The notes under the pieces are model-generated. The model searched no databases, was not told the origin of the DNA, and worked only from the letters and a program-made list of their open reading frames with translations. Source: Burkholderia gladioli (GTDB lineage: Bacteria; Pseudomonadota; Gammaproteobacteria; Burkholderiales; Burkholderiaceae). From it: 64,000 nucleotides of DNA. Where the stretch lies: positions 1,922,001-1,986,000 of the forward strand of contig NZ_CP009322.1 of the NCBI RefSeq assembly GCF_000959725.1. The letters run 5' to 3'. Positions 8,206-17,440 of the stretch are shown here, piece after piece; position 1 is the first letter of the stretch; every line of letters starts with the position of its first letter. Position numbers and translations under genes: made by a program.

Positions 8206-9038
8206 GCCCGGTGCACGCGCTGGCAGGCGCCTGCGACTGCCATGTCCACATCTACGACGACGCCTACCCGCTCGCCCCGAGCGCAACCTTCGTGCCGCCG
8301 CCGGCGCCCGCCACCGCCTATCGCGACATGCAGCGCGCGCTCGGCCTGTCGCGCGTGGTGGTGGTGCAGCCGACCGGTTACGGCACCGACAACCGCTGCA
8401 CGCTGGCCGCGATCGAGCAGCTCGGCGACGGCGCGCGCGGCGTGGCGGTGGTGGAGCCCGGCGTGGACGACGAGGAACTGCAGCGCCTGCACGCGGGCGG
8501 CATGCGCGGGCTGCGCTTCATGATGCTGCGCGGCGGCGTGCTGGGCTGGGATGCGCTCACGCCGCTGGCCTCGCGCATCGCCGCGCTCGGCTGGCACATC
8601 AACCTGCAACTGGACGGCCGCACCCTGCCCGACTACGAGGCGCTGCTCGCGCGCCTGCCCACGCGGCTGGTGATCGACCATCTCGGCAAATTCCTCGGGC
8701 CGGTGGCCGCCGACGGCGAGGCCTTCGCGGCGCTGTGCCGGCTGCTCGACGGCGGGCGCTGCTGGATCAAGCTGTCGGCGCCCTATGAGAGTTCGCGCGA
8801 GGGGCCGCCCGCCTACCAGGACGTGGCCTGGATCGCGCGCGAGCTGGCCGCGCGTTATCCCGAGCGCTGCCTGTGGGCCTCGAACTGGCCGCATCCGAAC
8901 GTGAAGCCGGTGCCCGACGACGCGGCCTTGCTCGACTGGGCAATCGGCAACCTCAGCAGCGCCGCCACGCTGGCGCGGATCCTGGTGACCAATCCGGCCG
9001 AGCTGTATGGGTTCGCGTCAGGCGACGGCGCGGCCTGA
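8202..9038 (+). CDS. Amidohydrolase-2 family lactonase-like hydrolase
   Basis: A 278-residue TIM-barrel hydrolase of the family that includes 2-pyrone-4,6-dicarboxylate lactonase and sugar-acid lactonases. The metal-site motif CDCHVHIYDD (residues 11-20) and VIDHLGK (about 157) are present. The segment that normally reads (S/T)DWPHP is WASNWPHP, so the family's catalytic Asp is Asn at position 228. The start ATG overlaps the dehydrogenase stop (ATGA) and AGGAGC lies upstream. With the TRAP importer and dehydrogenase it probably completes a short lactone or sugar-acid route (inference). A hairpin follows the stop. Confidence 0.85.
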   Translation: MSPVHALAGACDCHVHIYDDAYPLAPSATFVPPPAPATAYRDMQRALGLSRVVVVQPTGYGTDNRCTLAAIEQLGDGARGVAVVEPGVDDEELQRLHAGGMRGLRFMMLRGGVLGWDALTPLASRIAALGWHINLQLDGRTLPDYEALLARLPTRLVIDHLGKFLGPVAADGEAFAALCRLLDGGRCWIKLSAPYESSREGPPAYQDVAWIARELAARYPERCLWASNWPHPNVKPVPDDAALLDWAIGNLSSAATLARILVTNPAELYGFASGDGAA

Positions 9039-9443
9039 AGAAACTCGGGCGGCCACCCGATCGTGGTGGCCGCCGATCGGCATCGAATTAAAAAATTTAC
9101 AAGCTCGATCCGCGTCTCGAATCTTCAATACCCCGATTTTCAATACGGAACAATTTACTCAAATCGATTTTCGAATTCGATAAAAAATACTTGATACAAA
9201 ATACGAATCGAATCGGCAATCCTCCCGGCGATACCACGACAAAATCTGCAAAAATCAGGCTCATCAAGCATTTTCATCGAGTCGAATCGCTTTCAACAGC
9301 ATTTCAATTACGCTTTACACCACACTGGAAACAAGCAATCCCGAATCGAATAATCGGGATCGCCATTCCATTCACAAATATGACATCGGCCTTGAATCAA
9401 GATATCGCCATCTTGAATTCGAACATAATCACAGGTCGGCAAA
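9039..9443. other. AT-rich intergenic region
   Basis: No gene seen in about 400 bases. From roughly 9080 to 9440 the base composition drops sharply in GC compared with both sides, with many short A/T runs and repeated ATCGAAT-like words. It ends at the lipoprotein start and probably carries the promoter for the lipoprotein and phospholipase genes. Such islands often bind H-NS/MvaT-type silencers (inference). Confidence 0.6.
9048..9074 (+). terminator. Hairpin after the TRAP operon
   Basis: Ten-base arms GGCGGCCACC (9048-9057) and GGTGGCCGCC (9065-9074) enclose a 7-base loop, starting 10 bases after the amidohydrolase stop. No immediate T run follows; an A/T-rich stretch begins about 12 bases later. 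Confidence 0.6.
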
Positions 9444-9869
9444 ATGAAAGAATCGAGGGTTCTGGTGGTGCTGGCCGCGCTGCTGATGCTGGCCGGCTGC
9501 GACAAGGGAAATCCGGCCGGCGCCGCGTCCTCGCGGCAGGATTTCGCGGCGCTCTCGCTGCACCCGGCCGATAACGCGGGGGGCGCCAATCGCTTCGGCA
9601 CCGCGCCCGATTCCAGCGCCCCCGGCACGGCCCCCGCCGCCGCGCCGCCCATCGCCGACGCGCCGCACGACACCTCCCCGATCGACCCGCCCTCGCCGGC
9701 CATCGCGATGTCGGCCGGCGTGACCGAAACCGTCGATCCGCCGCGCGCCGCCCAGGCGCTGGCGCCCACCATCGATCCCGGCCACGGCGAGTCCGCCTGG
9801 CTGGCCGCCGAGCAATCCACCCCGGTCGTCCACTACCCGCCCGAGCCCGCGGCGGACGCCAGCAACTGA
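9444..9869 (+). CDS. Small lipoprotein, function unknown
   Basis: A 141-residue protein with a lipoprotein signal peptide (MKESRVLVVLAALLMLAGC) whose lipobox LAGC gives lipidation at Cys19. The mature part is rich in Ala, Pro and Asp and looks disordered; no domain is recognised. It lies 100 bases before the phospholipase C gene in the same direction and may share its promoter. A role in phospholipase secretion or activity is possible but only suggested by position. Confidence 0.7.
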   Translation: MKESRVLVVLAALLMLAGCDKGNPAGAASSRQDFAALSLHPADNAGGANRFGTAPDSSAPGTAPAAAPPIADAPHDTSPIDPPSPAIAMSAGVTETVDPPRAAQALAPTIDPGHGESAWLAAEQSTPVVHYPPEPAADASN

Positions 9870-9969
9870 CCGGTATCGAAGTCCTCAGCAGTCCTGGCAG
9901 TTCCCGGCAGTTCGCCAATAGAAAGCCGCCCACAAACGTATCACCGTATCTCTCACGAGAGGCCCGACC

Positions 9970-12159
9970 ATGTCTACCTACAATCGACGACGCTTCCTGC
10001 AGACCGCCGCCTCGACGGCCGGCGCAGCCGCTGCCCTGACGGTGTTCCCCGATGCGATCCGCAAGGCGCTCGCCATTCCGGCGGCTTCCGGCACGGGTTC
10101 GATCCAGGACGTGCAGCACGTCGTGGTGCTGATGCAGGAAAACCGCTCGTTCGACCATTACTTTGGCCACCTGCGCGGCGTGCGCGGCTACAACGACCGC
10201 TTCCCGATCCCCCTGGCCAGCGGCCAGCCGGTCTGGTTCCAGCCGTCCAAGGCCAACCCGCAGACGCCGGTGCTGCCGTTCCGCTACAACGTCAACAAGA
10301 TCAGCGAGTGCCTGGGCGACCTGGACCATAGCTGGTACCCGACCCACAACGCGATCAACAACGGCCGCATGGACGCCTGGCCGGCCAACAAGTCCGACCT
10401 GACGATGGGCTACCACGTGCGCGAGGACATCCCGTTCCACTACGCGCTGGCCGACGCGTTCACGATCTGCGATCACTATTTCTGCTCGATGCCGGGGCCG
10501 ACGCACCCGAACCGCACCTACCTGATGACCGGCATGGTGGACCCGACCGGCAAGCAGGGCGGCCCGCTGCTGGACAACAACGACGCGGTCGACAACGACC
10601 TGCCGCCGAAGTGGGACCTGCTGACCTGGACCACCTACCCGGAGCGCCTGCAGGCCGCCGGCATCTCCTGGCAGCTCTACCAGCAGGGCGTGAACGGCAA
10701 CGATCCGGTGAACGGCAACTACGGCACCAACATGCTGCCGAACTTCGCCAACTTCATCAACGCGCCGGCCGGCTCCGCGCTGCAGACGCGCGGCAACGCG
10801 GTGCGCACCCTGGTCGACCTCAAGAACGACGTGCTGGCCAACAAGCTGCCGCAGGTCTCCTGGCTGTGCCCGCCGGCGATCTATTCCGAGCACCCGAGCT
10901 ACACGCCGGCCTACGGCGCGACCTACATCGCCCAGATCCTCGACGCGCTGACCGCGAACCCGGATGTGTGGAGCAAGACCGCCTTCTTCCTAATGTACGA
11001 CGAGAACGACGGCTTCTTCGACCACATCGCCCCGCCGCAACCGCCGACCAACCGCGCCCAGGGCCTGTCGACGGTGGACGTGAGCGCCGAGATCCACAAC
11101 GTGGTGAACCCGCTGCGCGGCGGCAGCTACACGGCCGACAACCTGCCCTACGGGATGGGCCCGCGCGTGCCGATGATCGTGATCTCGCCCTGGACCAAGG
11201 GCGGCTACGTCAACTCGCAGGTGTTCGACCACACCTCGGTGATCCGCTTCATCGAGCAGCGCTTCGGCGTGATGGAGCCGAACATCACCCCGTGGCGCCG
11301 CGCCGTGTCGGGCGACCTGCTGAGCTGCTTCGACTTCAGCACGCCGGACGCCGCGTTCCCGACGCTGCCGAACACCAGCAACTACCAGGCGATGTCCGAC
11401 GCGTCCTGCCAGAACCCCAAGGCGGTGGTGCCGGCGGTGCCGAGCCCCACCTCGATCAAGGAACAGGAAACCGGCGTGCGCGCCGCGCGCGCCCTGCCCT
11501 ACGAGCTGCACGCCAACGGTCGCGAAGTCAGCAAGGACAACGAATTCCAGATCAACTTCTCGAACACGGGCAAGGTGGGCGCGAGCTTCTACGTGTACTC
11601 GACCAACCGAAGCGACGGCCCGTGGCGCTACACGGTGGAGGCCGGCAAGTCGATCGCCGACACCTTCAACCTGGCCGGCACGGACGGCGTCTACAACTTC
11701 CTGGTGTATGGCCCGAACGGTTTCGTGCGCCAGTTCGTCGGCGCGATCCCGCAGGACAAGAAGACCCGGAACAAGTCGGCCAAGCCGGTGGTGGTGGTGG
11801 GCTACGACGCGGCCAACGGCAACGTCATGCTGAAGATCAGCAACAAGGGCGCCAAGGCCGTGAAGCTGTCCGTCACGGATAACGCCTACGGCGCGCAGAC
11901 GCGCCACTTCTCGATCCCGTCGGAAGGTTTCGTCGAGGAAGTCTGGACGCTCAAGCACAGCCACCAGTGGTACGACCTGACCGTCTCCGACGGCGCGGCC
12001 TTCGCCTGGCGCGCCGCCGGCCACGTGGAGAACGGCAAGAGCAGCTTCAGCGATCCGGCCGCCACGCAGGTGGTGACCGAGCTGCCGAGCTCGATCACTT
12101 CCTCGCCGACGGCGATCGCGATGCAGGACCTGGACCTGCCGGACATGCTCGACGCCTGA
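9970..12159 (+). CDS. Phosphocholine-type phospholipase C (PlcN/PlcH family)
   Basis: A 729-residue secreted enzyme that cleaves phosphatidylcholine-type lipids to diacylglycerol and a phosphoryl head group. The Tat signal YNRRRFLQTAASTAG is followed by the phosphoesterase domain (about 45-440) with QENRSFDHYFG (56-66) and DENDGFFDHI (about 346). Two C-terminal beta domains of the DUF756 type cover about 505-715. Length matches the family (about 690-730). Members supply phosphate and choline and are virulence-linked in Pseudomonas and Burkholderia. The sequence alone does not show whether this copy is haemolytic. A strong hairpin follows. Confidence 0.93.
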   Translation: MSTYNRRRFLQTAASTAGAAAALTVFPDAIRKALAIPAASGTGSIQDVQHVVVLMQENRSFDHYFGHLRGVRGYNDRFPIPLASGQPVWFQPSKANPQTPVLPFRYNVNKISECLGDLDHSWYPTHNAINNGRMDAWPANKSDLTMGYHVREDIPFHYALADAFTICDHYFCSMPGPTHPNRTYLMTGMVDPTGKQGGPLLDNNDAVDNDLPPKWDLLTWTTYPERLQAAGISWQLYQQGVNGNDPVNGNYGTNMLPNFANFINAPAGSALQTRGNAVRTLVDLKNDVLANKLPQVSWLCPPAIYSEHPSYTPAYGATYIAQILDALTANPDVWSKTAFFLMYDENDGFFDHIAPPQPPTNRAQGLSTVDVSAEIHNVVNPLRGGSYTADNLPYGMGPRVPMIVISPWTKGGYVNSQVFDHTSVIRFIEQRFGVMEPNITPWRRAVSGDLLSCFDFSTPDAAFPTLPNTSNYQAMSDASCQNPKAVVPAVPSPTSIKEQETGVRAARALPYELHANGREVSKDNEFQINFSNTGKVGASFYVYSTNRSDGPWRYTVEAGKSIADTFNLAGTDGVYNFLVYGPNGFVRQFVGAIPQDKKTRNKSAKPVVVVGYDAANGNVMLKISNKGAKAVKLSVTDNAYGAQTRHFSIPSEGFVEEVWTLKHSHQWYDLTVSDGAAFAWRAAGHVENGKSSFSDPAATQVVTELPSSITSSPTAIAMQDLDLPDMLDA

Positions 12160-12210
12160 GCGGTCGGGCCAGCCCGCCAGCCGGCCCCGCTCGCGCGGGG
12201 TCGGTCAGGG

Positions 12211-12239
12211 ACGCCACCGGCACCGCGTGCCGGTGGCGT
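12211..12239. terminator. Strong hairpin between convergent genes
   Basis: Thirteen-base perfect arms (12211-12223 and 12227-12239, ACGCCACCGGCAC and complement) have a 3-base loop, with TTGCCGTTT on the right. It ends the phospholipase transcript and also lies just past the leftward small ORF, so it may serve both directions. Confidence 0.7.
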
Positions 12240-12246
12240 TGCCGTT

Positions 12247-12453
12247 TCAGATCACGTGCAGCACGCCGCGGACGAACACCGTCGCGGCCGCCAGGATCGC
12301 CACGCCGAAAACCAGGCCGGCCAGGTGCGCGCCGAGCAGGCGCCAGGCCAGTGCGGCTTCGCTGTCGTGCTCGTGCTCGTGCTCGTGCTCGCCGCTCGCC
12401 CGGGCGCGGCCGGCGTGATCGATCTTTCGCAGGGATTCACCGGCGCAGGCCAT
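12247..12453 (-). CDS. Small membrane protein with His-Glu repeat (hypothetical)
   Basis: A 68-residue reading frame starting 11 bases after the GNAT stop. The N-terminal half carries an alternating EHEHEHEHD tract, a possible metal-binding run made by a 6-bp DNA repeat. One hydrophobic helix (AHLAGLVFGVAILAAATVFV) follows near the C-terminus. The family is not recognised. No good ribosome site is visible, so coupling to the GNAT gene would be needed. The compact layout, ending exactly before a terminator, favours a real gene. Confidence 0.45.
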   Translation of the reverse strand: MACAGESLRKIDHAGRARASGEHEHEHEHDSEAALAWRLLGAHLAGLVFGVAILAAATVFVRGVLHVI

Positions 12454-12464
12454 GGTTCGCGAAC

Positions 12465-13043
12465 TCAGCCCGCCGTGGCTTCGGCAAGCGCCGCATCGCT
12501 TCCGCCGGCCAGCCATTTGTCGAAGCGATAACCGGGTTCCACGTCTTCGCCGAAATCGTGCGCGTAGAACAGCCGATAACCGCTGCTCCGGTACAAGCCG
12601 ATCGCCTCGGGCTGGCGCGGCCCCGTGCTGAGATAGACGCGCGTATAACCAAGCCCCAGCGCGCGCCGCTCCAGCTCGGCCAGCACGCGCCGCGACAAGC
12701 CCTGCCCGCGATGCTCGCGGGCCACCCAGATGCGCTTGAACTCGGTGGTGCCGGCGTCGGCGTGAGGCATGAAGGCGCCGCCCGCGATCGCGATGCCCTC
12801 GCGCAGCAGCAGCACCAGCGCGCCGAGCGGCGGCTCGAAATGCTCGGGCGGATAACGCACGAACTCCTCGCGCAGCGCCTCGGGATCGACCAGCCCGGCG
12901 TAGCGGCTGCCGTATTCGTAGGCCAGTTCCTCGAACAGCGGCCGCGCGCGCGGATCGACGACGCTCACGCCGACAAACACCTCGCTCGCGCCCGAACGCG
13001 CCACCTCTCGCGCCGCCGGCGCCTCGCTCGCTGGCACGCTCAT
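12465..13043 (-). CDS. GNAT-family N-acetyltransferase (copy 1)
   Basis: A 192-residue acetyl-CoA-dependent acetyltransferase. The acetyl-CoA loop is [17 protein letters not shown] (about 110-125), followed by [19 protein letters not shown]. It is clearly related to the second GNAT at 21205-21759: both share PPEHF/PAEHF, FKRIW/LKRIW and the TGxRQPEAxGLY segment. It lies 25 bases downstream of the permease-ATPase fusion in the leftward operon. By analogy with B. subtilis ytmI and yxeL, it may N-acetylate an S-modified cysteine before oxidation (inference). Confidence 0.88.
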   Translation of the reverse strand: MSVPASEAPAAREVARSGASEVFVGVSVVDPRARPLFEELAYEYGSRYAGLVDPEALREEFVRYPPEHFEPPLGALVLLLREGIAIAGGAFMPHADAGTTEFKRIWVAREHRGQGLSRRVLAELERRALGLGYTRVYLSTGPRQPEAIGLYRSSGYRLFYAHDFGEDVEPGYRFDKWLAGGSDAALAEATAG

Positions 13044-13068
13044 CCCAAGCCCCCTCTTCGCCGAGGCA

Positions 13069-14874
<1,806 letters not shown>

Positions 14875-14893
14875 GGTCTGGACTCCTTCGGGC

Positions 14894-16228
14894 TCAGGCG
14901 GCGGCGTGTTCGGCGGCCTGGCGGGCGTGCCGGCTCTCGCGGCGTGGCAGGCCGAGATGGTCGCGCAAGGTCTGCCCGGTCAGCTCGCGCTGGTAGCGCC
15001 CGCGCGCTTCCAGCGCCGGAATCACGTGGCGCACGAAGTCGTCGAAGCCTTCGGCCTGCACCGGGAAGCCGAGGATGAAGCCATCGGCCGCGCCGGCGTC
15101 GAACCAGCGTATCAGTTCCTCGGCGATGCTCTCGCCGGTGCCGAGGAACTGCGCCTTCGGCGTGGTCACGTCGAGCGCCACCTGGCGCAGCGTCGCGCCG
15201 CTGGCCTTGGCCTCGGCCTTGATGCGGTCGGTGGTGGAGCGGAAGCTGTTGCGGCCGATCTCGCCGAGCTCGGGGAACGGCGCGTCGAGCGGGTACTGGC
15301 GGAAGTCGTGATGGTCGAAGAAACGGCCCAGGTAGGCCAGCGCCTCGTCGATGCTGACCAGCTCGCGGATCGCGCGATGCTTGGCCTCGGCCTCCTCGCG
15401 GGTGGCGCCGACGATCGGCCCGATACCCGGGTAGAGCTTCACGTCGCCGGCCGCGCGGCCGTGCCGGACGGCACTGGCGCGCACGCGCTCGGCGAATTCG
15501 CGGGTTTCCTCCAGCGAGGGCGAATGCGTGAACACCGCGTCGGCGTACTTGCCGGCCAGGTCGATGCCGGCATCCGACGAGCCGGCCTGGAAGATCACCG
15601 GCTGCCCCTGCGGCGAGCGCTGGATGTTCAGCGGCCCCGCCACCTCGAAGAAGCGCCCCTTGTGGTCGAGCGTGTGCAGCTTGTCGCGATCGAAGAAGCG
15701 GCCGCTGGCACGCTCGCGCACGAAGGCGTCGTCGTCCCAGCTATCCCACAGGCCCTGCACCACCTCCAGGTACTCGTCGGCGATCTCGTAGCGCAGCGCG
15801 TGATCGGGATGCTGCCCGCCGTAGTTCTTCGCCGAGCCTTCCAGCGGCGAGGTCACCACGTTCCAGCCGGCGCGCCCGCCGCTCAGCAGGTCGAGCGACG
15901 CGAACTGCCGCGCCACCGTGAACGGGTGGCTGTACGAGGTCGACAGCGTGCCGGCCAGGCCCAGCTTGGTGGTGGCTACCGCCAGCGCGGACAGCACCGA
16001 GATCGGCTCGAAGCGGTTCAGGAAGTGCGGGATCGAGCGCTCGTTGATATAGAGGCCGTCGGCCACGAAGGCGAAGGCGATGCCGTTGGCTTCCGCCTCG
16101 CGCGCGATGCGCGTGAGGAAGCCGAAGTTGACGCTCGCGTCGGCCGGGCCGGACGGGTGCCGCCAGGCGTTCATATGGCCGCCCGCGCCATGCAGCATGA
16201 TGCCGAAGCTGAGGTTTTTCCGGGTCAT
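14894..16228 (-). CDS. NtaA/SnaA/DszA-family flavin monooxygenase (copy 1)
   Basis: A 444-residue luciferase-like monooxygenase that uses reduced FMN supplied by a separate reductase. Family features are [31 protein letters not shown] (about 97-127) and [18 protein letters not shown] (about 208-225). Relatives cleave C-S or C-N bonds (dibenzothiophene sulfone, nitrilotriacetate) and B. subtilis YtnJ acts in sulfur salvage. It lies 19 bases before the ABC fusion start. No flavin reductase is encoded in the cluster. Confidence 0.92.
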   Translation of the reverse strand: MTRKNLSFGIMLHGAGGHMNAWRHPSGPADASVNFGFLTRIAREAEANGIAFAFVADGLYINERSIPHFLNRFEPISVLSALAVATTKLGLAGTLSTSYSHPFTVARQFASLDLLSGGRAGWNVVTSPLEGSAKNYGGQHPDHALRYEIADEYLEVVQGLWDSWDDDAFVRERASGRFFDRDKLHTLDHKGRFFEVAGPLNIQRSPQGQPVIFQAGSSDAGIDLAGKYADAVFTHSPSLEETREFAERVRASAVRHGRAAGDVKLYPGIGPIVGATREEAEAKHRAIRELVSIDEALAYLGRFFDHHDFRQYPLDAPFPELGEIGRNSFRSTTDRIKAEAKASGATLRQVALDVTTPKAQFLGTGESIAEELIRWFDAGAADGFILGFPVQAEGFDDFVRHVIPALEARGRYQRELTGQTLRDHLGLPRRESRHARQAAEHAAA

Positions 16229-16302
16229 GTCGGGATCCGCAATCAGTTAAACGAAGCACAAGGTGGAAGGCGCCGCTCGCGCGACGCCCGGTTTTTTCCC
16301 GC

Positions 16303-17304
16303 TCAGGCCGGCACCGCGTCCAGCGCGCCGGCGATCGCCTCGATCGAGGCCAGGCGCTTGGCGTGTTCGGCCACCGGCGTGTCGATCACGAACTCCTCGA
16401 TGCCGAAGCGCCGGTGCAGCGCGTCGAGTTCGGCGCGGATCTCCTCGCCGGTGCCGGCCGCCGCGTGCGGGCGCAGTTCCTCGAGCCGGTAGTCGCTGGC
16501 GCCCACCTGCGCCGCATAGGCGGCGGCCGCCGCCTCGTTGGGCAGGTTCACGGCCTGCCCGTCGGGCAGGTGCAGCTTGACGATGCGCAGCGCGCCCAGC
16601 GCGGCGCGTGCCGCCTCGCCCGATTCGGCCGCGTAGGCGTAGAGCGCCAGCAAGGGCGCGCGGCCGCTGGCCTGGCGATAGGCCTCGATCGAGCGCTCGA
16701 TGTTCGCCACGTCGCCGTTGAAGTGGCCGGCATAGCAGAACTGCCAGCCGTGGCGCGCCGCCAGCGTCGCGCTCGACGGGCTGCCGCCCAGCAGCACGCG
16801 CTGCGGCGCCTCGCCAGGCTGCGGGAAGGCTTGCGCGCCGGCCAGCGCGGGATCCTCGCTCGCGCCCTTGCTCACGAAACCGTCGAGCTCGGCGAACAGC
16901 GCATCGAACGACGTGCGCGTCGCGCGATCGTGCCGGGCCTGCAGCGCGCGCGTGGTGGCCGGCAGCCCGCCCGGCGCCTTGCCGATGCCGAGATCGACGC
17001 GCCCCGGCGCCAGCGCGGCCAGCAGCCGGAAGGTCTCGGCCACCTTGAAGGGGCTGTAGTGCTGCAGCATCACGCCGCCCGAGCCGATGCGGATCGACGA
17101 GGTGACGGCCAGCAGGTGCGCGATCAGCACCTCGGGCGCCGAGCTGGCCAGCGCGGGCGAGCCATGGTGCTCGGCCACCCAGAAGCGCCGGTAGCCGAGC
17201 GCCTCGGCGCGCCGCGCCAGGCGCAGCGTGGCCTGCAGGGCCTCGGCCGCGGTGCCGCCCTCGGGGATCGGGCTCTTGTCGAGAAGCGAAACGGTATAGC
17301 TCAT
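16303..17304 (-). CDS. LLM-class flavin oxidoreductase (YtmO-like)
   Basis: A 333-residue single-domain luciferase-like protein beginning MSYTVSLLDKSPIPEGG. The N-terminus and the segments WVAEHHGSPALASSAPEVL and GRVDLGIGKAPGG place it in the short LLM group with B. subtilis YtmO rather than the long DszA type. ATG 17304 is chosen because the conserved N-terminus begins there; upstream codons are Arg/Ser-rich non-coding sequence. It sits between the TonB receptor and the long monooxygenase in the leftward operon. Confidence 0.9.
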   Translation of the reverse strand: MSYTVSLLDKSPIPEGGTAAEALQATLRLARRAEALGYRRFWVAEHHGSPALASSAPEVLIAHLLAVTSSIRIGSGGVMLQHYSPFKVAETFRLLAALAPGRVDLGIGKAPGGLPATTRALQARHDRATRTSFDALFAELDGFVSKGASEDPALAGAQAFPQPGEAPQRVLLGGSPSSATLAARHGWQFCYAGHFNGDVANIERSIEAYRQASGRAPLLALYAYAAESGEAARAALGALRIVKLHLPDGQAVNLPNEAAAAAYAAQVGASDYRLEELRPHAAAGTGEEIRAELDALHRRFGIEEFVIDTPVAEHAKRLASIEAIAGALDAVPA

Positions 17305-17440
17305 GATTGCGGATTCCAATCCGGGAGCGGGCCCGGCGGGAAGTTTGGATGTCGCCTGACATCGGCGTGGCATCCATCGATTATGGTCAGTCGCGCGGCG
17401 CGCCGTTCGAGCAATTCCTGCGATGCATATGACGAAAAGC

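Noticed and set aside
9191..9574. An open frame through the AT-rich island
   Set aside because: Its codons up to 9440 look like non-coding AT-rich sequence, and it then runs out of frame through the lipoprotein gene.
12361..12395. Phase-variable repeat
   Set aside because: The repeat unit is six bases, so gain or loss of units keeps the frame and cannot switch the gene on and off.
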